Assembly (NCBI RefSeq): GCF_001723175.1
Contig: NC_064654.1
Location: 124,001 to 188,000 of the forward strand
Length of the DNA stretch: 64,000 bases
Origin: Penicillium oxalicum
Lineage: Eukaryota > Ascomycota > Eurotiomycetes > Eurotiales > Aspergillaceae
Direction: 5' to 3'
The notes under the pieces were generated by a model that searched no databases, was not told where the DNA came from, and saw only the letters and a list, made by a program, of their open reading frames with translations. Positions 23,918-35,200 of this stretch are shown piece by piece. The first letter of the stretch is position 1, and every line of letters begins with the position of its first letter. Both the position numbers and the translations under genes were made by a program.

Positions 23918-25354
23918 TTAAGGGTTGGCCTTGACGAAGTCAACACCCTTCTGGATGTTCTTCTTCAGGTCGACGAGGCAGGTGTCGATCAGCTTCTGCT
24001 CGTACTCGTTGACCTCACCGACGGGGAGGATCTTCTCAACACCGTTGGGGCCGAGCTCGACCTTGGAGGCGAAGAAGTCAACGCCCTGGTCCTTGTACAG
24101 GGGAGACTCGACGAAGGTGGGCTCAACGACACCCTTCTCGCCCTGGGCGGCGCGGAGGAGGGACTCAGCGAAGCGAGCACCGGCCATGGCCATGGAGAGA
24201 GTGGCAGAGCCGGCACCGTCCTTGGCCTTGACGACCTCATCACCACCGAACTGGATGCGGTTGACGAGGGCGTCACGAGTCTCACCGGAGATAGAAGCGT
24301 GGTTGGACTGAGAGAGGAGGGGAACGATGGTCACGCCGGAGTGGCCACCAACGACGGTGACCTTCTCGTTCGCGGGATCGGTCTTCTGGACTTCGGAGAT
24401 GAAGCGGGAAGCGCGGACGACATCGAGGGTGGTGACACCGAACAGGCGCTTGGGGTCGTAGACACCCTTGGACTTGTACACCTCAGAGACGATGGGCACA
24501 GTGGAGTTGACCTGCAAGATGAGAAAGGGGTAAGTAAATGAATAGGTTCAAGCCAACCAATCAGATATTAAGTGCAATTGGTAATCGCAGGACACGGGCT
24601 TTTGATCTCGATGACCGAGTCGCCGAGCACAAGAGGGTAAACACGTACAGGGTTGGCAATGACCAGGACGTGAGCCTTGGGGGCAGCGTCGGCGGCAGCC
24701 TTGGCAAGATCACGGACGATGGAGGCGTTGGTGTTGAACAGGTCGTCACGGGTCATGCCAGGCTTGCGGGGAACACCGGCGGGAATGAGAATGATCTCAG
24801 AACCCTCCAGGCATTCCTTGAGGCCGGCAGCATCGGGGTTGTAGCCAGTGACGGTGCTGTTGGTGTTGATGTGGCTCAGGTCGGCAGCGACACCTGTTGA
24901 AGGGTTGTTTGTTAGCAGTCTAGTTTGAAAGTATGGTTACGCAGAAGCACGATTGAGACCGCAATTGGACCGGATGACGAAGCGCAAGGGTAGATGAAGG
25001 TCAATGGATTCTTCATTGATGACATCGACGTACCGGGTCCACCACGGATATCGTACAGGGCGAGCTCAGAGACACGGGGGTTGAGCTTCAGCAGCAGAGA
25101 GAGAGGCTGGCCAATGCCACCGGCAGCACCGAGGACAGCGACCTTGGAGGCCTGTGATGGGAAGGGCGAAAGAAAGACGTTAGTGCCTGTAGCATGGAAA
25201 TATCGGAAGAATCAGGAAGAACCCGCGCACTCAAGCCAGTCGAAGCTGCATAGGGCATTGAGAGTCGGCGAGCGGGAGGGAGACACACCTGGCTAGCGGA
25301 GGCCGAGAAGGCACGCTTCTGGAAGAGGTTGAAAGTCTGACGAGCGGCAAACAT
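23918..25354 (-). CDS. MDH1: Malate dehydrogenase, mitochondrial
   Basis: Four exons on the minus strand, 25354-25289, 25151-25034, 24893-24649 and 24511-23918, give 340 residues, the usual length. Exon 1 encodes the mitochondrial targeting peptide ([20 protein letters not shown]). The NAD-binding loop [19 protein letters not shown] follows. [17 protein letters not shown] carries substrate-binding Arg residues, and [14 protein letters not shown] holds the catalytic His. It oxidises malate to oxaloacetate in the TCA cycle in the mitochondrial matrix. Intron signals are canonical and all phases match. Codon choice is strongly C-ending, as expected of a highly expressed gene. The pyrimidine-rich leader lies at about 25,355-25,490. 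Confidence 0.97.
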
Positions 25355-26507
25355 GATGAAAGAAGGGATTGGGATCGAGGGAGGTGGGATGAAGGAAAGA
25401 AAGAGGAAGAAGAAGAAAAGAACGGAAGAGGCCGTTTGGGGACGGGAAAGGTGGAAGTTGGGAGAAAGCGGAAAAGCGGGCACGGGGATCCACCAGCGAC
25501 CGGACTGTGGGAGGCACGTCCCTTTCAGCCGATTCGGTGTGGACTGTCAACAGCATTGCCAGTGCAAATTGAGCTGATGTACTACTGTACTCTGTACTTG
25601 ACACTGGATGACACTTGGCACACGGTCATACCATACAGTGTAATGTGTATCCTCCTATGTACTGTACAAGACAGCCGTGCTGATGCTATCTAAATTACCT
25701 CCCTTCACCCGCACGAGATTTGATCCCCGGTAACAGCCTCATTTGACAATTGCATACACATTGCCTGTGCTTCCGCTCCTCGTTCCACTGGCAGTAACAC
25801 CATATACACATGTAGGCCACTGATGATAGTGATCTTCTCCGGCACGGGTACCAATCAATACGGTAAGCGTCCACACAAAAGCGCGGAAAGCCTCGGTACA
25901 TGCAGTAATAGATGTAATTAGTCTAATAGTACTACTACTACAAGTATACCGCGCGCACATCTCTTGTACCGACAAGGACTCTGCCTGGTGAGCGACCAAG
26001 GAAGTGATTGAGAATTCCTGTTAGAAATACTTCACTTATTACCACTAGGTTGCCAGGCTCATTCTCGAAATGATAGAGGGTATACCCGGAGGTGGAAATG
26101 TTGAATGACCGATTGCATCCATGCTTGACTACGCCTCGTCCGGACCATGCGACCCAAGACCCCCCCCCGATATCGACACATTCAGCCGAGAGGGCTTTGG
26201 CAAGGGGGGCATAGTTCATGTCAGAGAATAGGCGCATATCCTGTGACATTGTCATGGAGTCAAAACATCCCTCCGCATCAGTTGATTCCGTTTCGCCCAT
26301 AACGTAATGAATGCAGTATGAAAGCTTCTCTCATGAAAGCCGACCGCTATCACAATTGGTTTCAATTCCCCAAACGCCGCCGCTGATGATACATAAAACG
26401 ACAGAACTCCCTCGGAGGTGAGGGCAAAAATAAGTGGGAGTGAGAGGCCCGCCGCAGAGATCAAATACGCCACGAGCAAGATATCCCAGTACGAGAAACA
26501 AGGAGGA
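25355..26507. other. Intergenic stretch
   Basis: This contains the malate dehydrogenase promoter (TC-rich on the minus strand to about 25,490) and the 3' side of the SNARE gene. A minus-strand frame of 120 codons (25938-26300) is not recognised and has no supporting signals. Confidence 0.5.
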
Positions 26508-27471
26508 TCATCTTAAGAAATGAAGGACAGCCCAGCAAAAGAGGATAAAAATCACGACTCCGCCCCAGAAAATCCACTTATCCTGCCGAGCGCGCCGTTC
26601 CACCATCCGAATGGTGTCTCCACTGACGCCCAAGGTATTGGCGACGCTATATAGGCGGCGCTGCGTGCCTTTTAAGACTTCCCGTTGCTGGCCCAGATCT
26701 GCCAACACGGCACGGCCCCGATCGAGGAAGTCGTCTAGCTGTGTATTTGTTTGCGCGAAGAAGGATTGTTCGCGCAGAGCGTGCGCTTCCCGACTCTGTG
26801 TATGAGGTCCTGCGCCGAAGCTCAGGCCAGAGGATGAAGGAGCAAAGGCAGAGGACGAAGGGAGTGAAGACTGAGCGTAGGGATTTTCCGGGGTAGCGGC
26901 ATGATGAGGGCGACGACCGAGCAATTCGTTACGGTTGGTGACCGATTGCTGTGGCAAGATCAGTTAGCAAAGCGCAACCAACCTCATGTATTGCGTAGGC
27001 TGGGAGAGGGGAATTGCGCGATAGAAATGGAGCTCTGCCCGCGGGGAGACGCACTGCTTCCTCACGCTCTTTGCGGAGGCGGTCAAATTGAGCGCGATAA
27101 TCTGCAAGTTCGGTGCGAAAGGTCTTGACACGCTCAAAAGCCTTTGCCTGCTTATCTGGGATCAACTCCTTTTTAGATAGCGCTGAGTAGTCATCGATAG
27201 TGCGAGAAAGCGAAGACAGCGAGGCAGCAATTTGACCTGACGAGGGGAGACGGGCAAGAGTTAGCCATGAGCCGTGGCATTTCAGGAGAGGATCATCAAG
27301 AAGAGACCGTACCTTGGAGCGCGGGTGACGAGGTCGCAGGCGACTGTGAAAATTGATCCAGATCTCGACGTACAGCTGAAGACTGTTTTAATGCGGAGTT
27401 GAAGAGAGAATTCTAGCCAGATCAGTATGCGCCATGCACATAAACACGCATATGGGCGAAGACCCAACCAT
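26508..27471 (-). CDS. bos1: Golgi SNARE Bos1 (membrin-like)
   Basis: Exons read 27471-27469 (start codon, tentative), 27412-27313, 27236-27055 and 26948-26508, giving 241 residues. The N-terminus NSLFNSALKQSSAVRRDLDQ is typical of Bos1. Then come a helical Habc-like region, the linker with NRNELLGRRPH, the Qb SNARE motif (about residues 155-215, including NTQLDDFLDRGRAVLADLGQ) and a C-terminal membrane anchor (WIFWGGVVIFILFCWAVLHF). It is a t-SNARE for ER-to-Golgi vesicle fusion. The three internal introns after exon 2 have canonical signals and matching phases. The first intron (donor GTTGGG, acceptor GGCTAG with ACTGAT branch) is less certain, so the start codon could lie further upstream. 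Confidence 0.85.
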
Positions 27472-28120
27472 TTTATCAATGTTAATGCACCAGCAAGGGC
27501 CAGAGAGTTGAAGATTTCTGGATGGACAGCTCTGGGACGAGACTTCCAGACAAATCAAACAATATTATCTTGGATATCGACCAAATCGCTGAATCGGTGT
27601 TTGATTCGGAGAAACGGTTGTGGTTGCGATCTTGTACATTTAAGTCCAACTATCCACAGGACACACGTCTCTGCTCATCGAGGACAGCTTGGTGTTTTTG
27701 AGATCTCTGACCGCCTTCCGTGCGCCCCAAAAGCGCCAGCAAAGTCCCACTTACGGCGCATTACGTCAATGCTTCAATATCTAGGTACCGAGACTGCAAG
27801 CAACTATCACCGGGCATGCAGACTGATATGTAATAATACTAAAATATCCATGTCCCTCGATCGGGTTAGAACTCGTACGGAGATCTTTAACGGAGCAGAG
27901 CGACGCAGAAATGGTATCATTATAACTACCTCTCATGTAGCGTGATAATTGAGCCCGGACTCCGTAATCGCCCAAAACTCGAAAATGACAAATTGAAAAG
28001 ATACACGCGTCATAATTAAAACGCGAGGCCAGCAGGTGATCAACTGTAAAAGGTGTATGAGACAAAGCAGACCATCCTAGCGCAATGCAATCACCGCTCA
28101 TCCCCATGCGGAACATTCGC
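27472..28120. other. Intergenic stretch between Bos1 and OM14 genes
   Basis: This contains the Bos1 promoter and the 3' region of the OM14 gene. Overlapping open frames of about 170 codons on both strands show no recognisable domain. Confidence 0.5.
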
Positions 28121-28864
28121 CTATTTAGGGGGGTATTTGTTCTGGAGGAACCACCTAATCGTGAAGCAAGAGCCCGAGTCAGTAAAAAGACGACCCCTCT
28201 GGAAATTGTTCCTCTTCCTTCGCGGTTGAAAATGTTACTCACTTGCTCACAAAGTAGTCCACCACGCCAACGGCACCAACAGCTCCAGTCCACAGGCCCA
28301 CGACCTCCCACGACAATTTGCCCTCCAGGTGCTTGCGATAGGCACCATATCCCAGACCAGCGCTGACTAAGGTGGCCAGGACAGCATTTGTGATGTACAC
28401 AGGGTTGTCCGAGTTGTCGCTCAGACCCTGAGCCTTGGCCTTGGCGGCCTTGCTCGCCTTGGCTTTCTTTGCAGATGCCTCGCGAGCCTCTTGGGCCTTC
28501 TTCTCTTCGGCCTCGCGCTCAAGACGATCAGCCTGAGTGGTAGTCTTGACCTCCTGGTTGAGAAAGTCTGCATCAACGGATTGAACGTGGGGAGAGTCGA
28601 CGTCAATCAGAGACACAGTGCTCTCAGACTCATCCTTGTAAATGCCACCGACAGGAGGAGCGCGACTGGGTATAAATGATTCCAAATTAGCTCACAGGCG
28701 GGGATAAGGATGCTGGGGGCCTAGAATTGTCTGTGGTCGAATTTGACTTACGCCTACGTGAATTTTCATTAGTCCAAAACATGACGGATCGTAGGTGACA
28801 TTAGAAAACTCACATCCTCGGGGTCCTGCTTGGGGCCCTTGGCAGCAGCGTCGGCGTAAGACAT
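28121..28864 (-). CDS. OM14: Mitochondrial outer membrane protein OM14
   Basis: Exons are 28864-28814, a 2-nt microexon 28753-28752, 28665-28243 and 28154-28121, giving 169 residues. The N-terminus MSYADAAAKGPKQDPED joins through the microexon (GC) to RAPPVGGIY, giving the expected PEDARAPPV. An acidic segment (DESESTVSLIDVDSPHV) and a long charged Ala/Lys-rich coiled coil follow. Two hydrophobic segments come next (YITNAVLATLVSAGLGYGAY and VVGLWTGAVGAVGVVDYFV), and the family ending FLQNKYPPK is supplied by the last 34-nt exon. OM14 sits in the outer mitochondrial membrane and in yeast acts as a receptor for ribosome-nascent chain complex and is associated with porin. All introns have strong signals (GTGAGT, GTAAGT, GTGAGT donors). 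Confidence 0.87.
28752..28753 (-). other. OM14: 2-nt microexon of the OM14 gene
   Basis: On the minus strand the sequence reads GGACTAATGAAAATTCACGTAG, then GC, then GTAAGTC. A good branch site and acceptor therefore end one 60-nt intron, and two bases later a consensus donor opens an 86-nt intron. Skipping GC would shift the frame; including it creates the Ala codon of EDARAPP. Confidence 0.7.
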
Positions 28865-30123
28865 TGTTCTGAAAATGGGTTGATTGAGGAAAAAGGATTG
28901 GCAGAGTCTGCAGAGAGGGACAATGAGCACTAGTCAAATGAGAATATGGGAGGGCTCTGCATACTTACTCGGGAAAGGTATTGTGATGCTCAGGGGAAAA
29001 ATCGGAGCGGGGAGTGCAATCGCTATAAATGGCGTGCAGTGGGCAGATGGGCCGAAGGCAAGGTCGGCCTTGGAACTTTATGACATCACGTCATCGATTT
29101 CTCCTCGTGTCAGATGGTCTGGAACACCAGCCACACCCTGGACCTGTCCACCACGGGTCGATCACCCATGTGACGGTGCCAATCGCGACAGTAGTGCATT
29201 TCTTTGATTCGCCTACTTTGAAAGCTCAATTTAAATGCAAGGTTTTTTGGGGGAGTTGCTTTCTACAGAGGGGGGTCCGACGAGCTAACTCCATTTGTGA
29301 CGATGTCAAAGGAGAGAAGCTATGTAGGTACTGTACTTGCACACCTCAGGCTCCTAACGCTATCCACCTATCAGCTACTAACTGGCATGGGGGCATTGAT
29401 CACATCAGCAGGCATTCGTGCATGTACTGTATCCATTAAGGGCAATGTAGAGTGGATTTAAATATATGTATATCTAGGGTGGTCCACGCCCACACACCTC
29501 AGCTATCAAGTAAGTTGCCTGTGCTAGGACATGTTCACTCCATTTGATATCAGGTAGGCCCTAATGCAAATGTTTCTATCGGGACAAGATATATAGTAGT
29601 ACCACAATTCCAGAAACAACTTATCATCATACCCATTATCTCCATACACACCATTATGCAGCCTCCCAGCCCGGGCTGTGAGAATCTAAGTTAAGCCCGG
29701 GCCAGCCTCCAGAGGACGGGTACCACCTACCCCAGCAGCCCTGTAGATATATATTAGGCCCAGTCAGGTGAAAACACCACTGCAGTGGGAATACGTCTTA
29801 CCTCGAGACTCCCCAGATATTCGAAGCCCGATCTAGTCTGTTCCACTAGATCGAATACCTGAACTTCAGCTCGTCATTATAACAACGCTGTGTCTAAATG
29901 GACATACCAATAGACGGCACAACCACGCGAAAAAAAACCAGATAAACGTGATTTGAACAGATATATGAAAGTGGGAGTGAAATTGCTAAAATCGAACACG
30001 GACATGAGACCTATGGTGGTCCAAAATAGAAACCATTTTAATACAGATTACATTGTATGAGAACACAAGAGGGAGAATTGGGTCGGGGAACAAATCGCTG
30101 GCTAATCCTTTGCTGTGAATTTC
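28865..30123. other. Intergenic stretch with hairpin/repeat-like sequence
   Basis: This holds the OM14 promoter (a TGACATCACGTCA motif near 29080) and the 3' side of the E2 gene. No gene is supported. The interval of about 29,520-29,885 contains palindromic GC blocks and an inverted repeat, and may be a decayed LTR or small transposon. Confidence 0.45.
29829..29853. repeat. Perfect 9-bp inverted repeat, 7-nt loop
   Basis: CGATCTAGT and ACTAGATCG flank CTGTTCC. The 3' arm extends into GAATA, matching TATTCG further upstream with a bulge. The function is unknown. It lies in intergenic DNA and could be part of a repeat element. Confidence 0.6.
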
Positions 30124-31829
30124 TTACAGCAAAAGCTCGAGCGGGTTCTCAACGACCTTCTTCAGCTCCTTGATCCACTCGCCACCAACAGCACCGTCAA
30201 CGACCTTGTGGTCGAAGCTGCCAGTCACGATGATTTGGTCATCCCACTCAGTCACGGTACCCTCTTCGGTCTCAACGGGAACGGCAACCTTGCGAGTAGT
30301 GCCGACGGCCAAGATACCAGCCTGAGGGGGGTTGATGACAGCAGTGAAGCGCTCAACAGCGGGGTTCATGCCCATGTTAGAGATGGTGAAGGTACCGCCC
30401 TGGTACTCCTCGGGCTTCAGCTTGTTCTCGCGGGCACGCTTGCCAAGATCCTTGATCTGGTTGGAGATGCTGGACAGGCCGAGACCCTGAACGTTCTTGA
30501 CGACGGGAGTGATCAGGCCGGAGGGAGTAGCCACGGCAACACTGATGTCAGCGGTGCTGTGCTGGCGAATGACGGTCTGCCCGTTCTCCTCACGCCAGCT
30601 GGAGTTGACCTGGGGGACCTTAAGCAAAGCCACTGCGCAGGCCTTGACCAAGAAATCATTGACGGAGAGCTTGTACTTGCCGTCGGCCGAGGCGTTGAGA
30701 GCCTGGCGCAGCTTAAGCAACTTAGTGACGGACAGGGTGGTAGAGACAAAGTAGTGGGGGTTGTCAGCCATGGATTGCTTCAGGCGGTTTGCAATGGTCT
30801 TGCGCATGGAAGAAATCTGGATGTCCTCGTAGGTAGGGCCAGCAGAAGCGGCGGAACCAGTGGGTTGGTACTTCTCAACGTCCTCCTTGGTAACCACACC
30901 GCCACGGCCAGTACCCTTCAGAGCCTTGATGGGAACACCCTTCTCGAGAGCGAGAGCCTTGGCGGCAGGGCTGATCGAGGGCTCACGGTCCAAGCTGGGC
31001 TGCAACTTGTCGCCGGAAGTCTCAGGTTCATAGGAGGCAGGCTGTTCGGGGGCGGGAGCCGGGGCCTCGGACTCAGCGCTCTTGGGTTCCTCCTTCTCAG
31101 GCTGCGGGGCGGCCTTGTCACCGCCAGCATCGGCCAGAGTGAAAGACTCGAAAGAAGAGACATCGGCACCCTCCTCAACGAGAACAGCGATGGGCTAAGT
31201 GACGAAGAAAAAAAAACTTGTTTAGCAGTTTTTCTTCATAAGCGACTCGTCGCAGAAGACTCGGAGAAGTCGTTCCGCGGAGAATGACGGAAAAATTCTT
31301 ACCGATCCAACAGCGACGTCCTTCTCGCCAGAATCCTTCAGCACCTTCGCGAGAACACCTTCCTCCTGGAACTCAAAGTCCATTTGCGCCTTGTCGGTCT
31401 CAATCTCCACCAGCACGTCACCAGGCTGGAGGGAATCACCAGCCTTCTTCTGCCACACGCCGATGTTTCCCGCGGTCATTGTTGGGGACAGAGCAGGCAT
31501 GCTGATGATAGTGTGGGGAGGGAAAGCTGCAGCGCAAGAGATAATGTCAGGGTAAATCGACTCGGAATGCAGGTTAACCTTTCGTTAAGTGGGAATCATA
31601 CACTTGGAGGCATAGAAACGGGAGAGCGAGGCCAGGGCGGGCAATTGAGATCTGCGAGAAGGAAAAAAAGGGTCAGTTGAGTTGCGCGTTTCATACGTGA
31701 GGCCTGCGAACAAACATACTGAATGACCTCCTGGAACTTATAGGAGACCTGAGGGCGCCGCAAAGAGGCGGCGCCTCGAGACATGAACATGGCACTCGGA
31801 GTGCGCATCCGGACAGCGGCAGCAACCAT
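30124..31829 (-). CDS. LAT1: Pyruvate dehydrogenase complex E2, dihydrolipoamide acetyltransferase
   Basis: Four exons, 31829-31720, 31651-31602, 31526-31303 and 31194-30124, give 484 residues. The N-terminus is Arg/Ala/Ser-rich, as in a matrix targeting peptide, through SRFYASK. The lipoyl domain starts [17 protein letters not shown] and carries the lipoyl Lys in [12 protein letters not shown]. An Ala/Pro/Glu linker follows, then the E3-binding domain ([31 protein letters not shown]). The acyltransferase core ends with the active-site motif [14 protein letters not shown] (His and Asp). It transfers acetyl groups from lipoate to CoA in the mitochondrial matrix. Only one lipoyl domain is present, as in other fungi. 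It is divergent from sec7 across a 434-bp promoter. Confidence 0.96.
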
Positions 31830-32263
31830 TTTGATCTCGAATTGCCGGGTTATGTGAAAAACAAGGGCTTCCTCGAACAGAAGCTTAAAGAGTGTGAAGG
31901 GTCCGGCGCGGGGGAGACGGTGGACAGCCGGGTTTGAAGGAGTTGGGAAGAGAAAGATGGCTCCTAGAGTAATCGGAACTTTTCTGTTGAGCTTCTCAGG
32001 TTCCCGGTGAGCGGCCTCTCCCGGATCACGTGATCACCAACAGGACGGCCGCGATGGGACTGAGGTGCCCCATCGCCGCTGACTCAGGACGGTCTAATCC
32101 CGATTCGGAGAAGACACGCATCCTATCTCCATATTGAATCAATAACCATACATACTTAAGGAGCAATTGCCGCTGAGCTTCATCCGCTGCCATACAATTC
32201 GTCGGCACGTATAGCGCATGCTCCCGCTCTGATTTGAGAGCTCCACCTGGAGTTTCCTTCATC
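31830..32263. promoter_or_regulatory. Divergent promoter between E2 and sec7
   Basis: The two start codons face away from each other across 434 bp. The interval contains a 12-bp palindrome with a CACGTG core (32024-32035) and short pyrimidine tracts. Co-regulation is possible but not shown. Confidence 0.55.
32024..32035. promoter_or_regulatory. GATCACGTGATC palindrome (bHLH/Cbf1-type site)
   Basis: A perfect 12-bp palindrome around CACGTG. The core ATCACGTGAT fits the RTCACRTG consensus of Cbf1-type bHLH factors. Its position is central in the divergent promoter. Confidence 0.5.
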
Positions 32264-35200
32264 ATGGCGGACGTTGACACTAGTTCCGAGCTGTCCCAGC
32301 ACCCCGCGGCCGACACGACCAGGTTCGAGCAAGTCTCCATGGACACCGATAGACAAGTCCCTCAAGAAGCTTCGCCGACGCTAGTTTCCGACGAGCCATC
32401 ATTGGGTCCCGAAAACATGGAGGTTTCAAAAGAAGTCGATGCGCAAAAGTCAACAGAGGTCTTTGCTCAGCGACCGGATAATGTACATGAACAAAGCGAG
32501 GTTGAAGTCCCGCGGGCGGAAGGAGCAAACTTACAAGAAGACCACGACGACATCAAGCCCGATCTTCCGCCGAAGGATAACGATGACAATGAGAACAAGA
32601 GCAAGGAATCAGGGCCGCATCGCTCTCGAACAGTTGCCCCGCAGATTCATGAACCTGAACGGTTTGAAGATCGTGCAGCTGCAGACACACGAATGCGTTC
32701 GGATTCGCGATCCACTACAGCGACCTTTGCAACCCATCGATCAACGGCCGTCAGCTCGACTGTGTTCATTGTCACCGCACTCGATACCATCGCCGCATCT
32801 CGAGACGCGCGACGAAACAAGGAGCTTGAGGATTCTGTTCAAGTGGCTCTAGCCAATGTAAAACAGTCAGATGGACAGCTTATTGACCCCGAGCTCATCT
32901 TTCGCCCACTTCAACTTGCAAGCAAAACCCTTAGTGTCCCTTTGCAAGTGACCGCTCTGGACTGCATTGGGAAGCTCATCACATACTCCTACTTCGCCTT
33001 TCCCACTGCAGAAAGCGAAGAAGCCACCCCGGACAAGCCGCCTTTGATTGAGCGAGCAATTGACGCTATTTGCGATTGCTTCGAGAATGAAGCGACTCCC
33101 AATGAGATTCAACAACAAATCATCAAGTCTCTGCTGGCAGCTGTGCTCAATGATAAAATTGTGGTTCATGGAGCCGGTCTCCTGAAAGCTGTCCGCCAGA
33201 TCTACAATATTTTCATCTATTCCAAGTCTAATCAGAACCAACAGATTGCGCAAGGCTCGCTGACGCAGATGGTCAGCACGGTCTTTGAGAGAGTTCGTAT
33301 CCGTCTGGATCTTAAAGAGCTTCGAAATCGAGAGGTCGACCAGGTCGCTGGCTCGGGTCTGGAAGCAGCTTCAAGTGATCAGTGTCAGGTTTCGGAAGTT
33401 GCCTCTGTATCTGTGGTCGATCAAGGCGACCAGGGTGAACTGGGCGAGCAAGCTGATCAGCAAGACCAGCCGGTCAGCAAGGAGCAGAATTCCGAAAAAC
33501 TCACTCTGCAGAGCTTCGAGTCGCCCAAGGACGTGACATCTCTCAATGACAATGCACCTACAACGGTCACTCGGGCCAAGTTTACGCGTCCCACAAATGG
33601 CCGATCTGTGTCTGATATTCCTGAGGAGAGAGAAGATGACAATTCGACTGAGGATGACCTTGATGAAGTCTACGTCAAAGATGCTTTCTTGGTCTTCCGT
33701 GCTCTGTGCAAGCTCAGCCACAAGATTCTGGGCCACGATCAGCAGCAAGATATCAAGTCCCAGAATATGCGATCAAAGCTACTTTCTCTCCACCTAATTC
33801 ACTATCTTATCAACAACCACGTCACGACGTTCACCTCACCACTCGCTACAATCAAAAACAGCAGTTCGTCCAACAGCGAAGTGATGACACTTCTGCAGGC
33901 TATCAGGCCCCACCTTTGCCTAAGTCTCAGTCGGAACGGCTCTAGCTCTGTACCTCATGTTTTTAAGGTCTGCTGTGAGATATTTTGGTTGATGCTGAAA
34001 GACATGCGGGTGATGATGAAAAAGGAGCTGGAGGTTTTCCTCAAAGAGATATACCTGGCTATTCTTGAGAAGCGGGCGGCGCCTTCTTTCCAGAAACAGT
34101 ACTTCATGGAGCTTTTGGAAAGGTTGGGAGGAGATCCTCGAGCCTTGGTCGAGATCTATCTGAATTACGATTGTGACCGTACCGCACTGGAAAACATCTT
34201 CCAGAATATTGTGGAACAATTGTCACGATATTCAAGTGTCCCTGTCACCACCACGGCTTCTCAGCAACAGTATTTCCAGGAACACCATACCAAAATGATG
34301 AGTGTGGGTGCAGAATGGCACCAACGTGGAACCCTGCCCTTATCGCTCACAACTGCCAACATTGTCCCACCTCCCCAGCCCCCTACTCCGAACATTCCAT
34401 CAGACTATATCCTCAAGCACCAAGCCGTGGAATGTCTTGTGGAAATGCTTAGATCTCTGGATAATTGGGGCTCTCAGCGCCAGGGAGACCACGCAGCTGC
34501 CGCCGCTCCTGCCCAGTCTATCGGAACTAACAGATCTCACGACATGTCTCGCGACTCTCTCGATACACACATTCTCTCCTCTCCCCGTCCAGAAGTGAGT
34601 GAAGCTGGCACTGGTCAATCCACTCCCCTGCCCGACGATGACCCAAGTGAGATTGAGAGGGTAAAGCAGCGAAAGACGGCCATGATGAACGCGATTCAAC
34701 AGTTCAATTTCAAGCCGAAGCGTGGGATAAAACTACTATTGTCTGAAGGCTTCATTCGCTCAGATTCCCCAGAGGACATTGCCAGTTTTTTGCTGCGCAA
34801 TGATCGCCTGGACAAAGCCATGCTCGGCGAGTATTTGGGCGAGGGCGAGGCCGAAAATATCGCGATTATGCATCAGTTTGTGGATCAAATGGATTTCACC
34901 AAACGTCGCTTTGTTGATGCTCTCCGGTCTTTTCTGCAACATTTCCGTCTGCCAGGCGAAGCCCAAAAAATTGACCGTTTCATGCTTAAGTTTGCTGAAC
35001 GCTACACCACCCATAATCCAAACGCCTTCGCAAACGCAGATACAGCGTACGTTCTGTCATACTCTGTGATCCTCCTGAACACCGACCTTCACAGCTCAAA
35101 GATGAAAGGACGGCGGATGAGCAAGGAAGACTTTATCAAAAACAACCGTGGTATCAACGACAGCCAGGACTTGCCAACGGAGTATCTCAACGCTATATAC

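Noticed and set aside
25938..26300. Minus-strand frame of 120 codons
   Set aside because: No family similarity and no promoter or splice signals. It lies in the intergenic stretch behind the SNARE gene.
27427..28311. Overlapping frames of 172 (+) and 176 (-) codons between the Bos1 and OM14 genes
   Set aside because: No recognisable domain. The minus frame overlaps the OM14 terminal exon and its intron, which are better supported.
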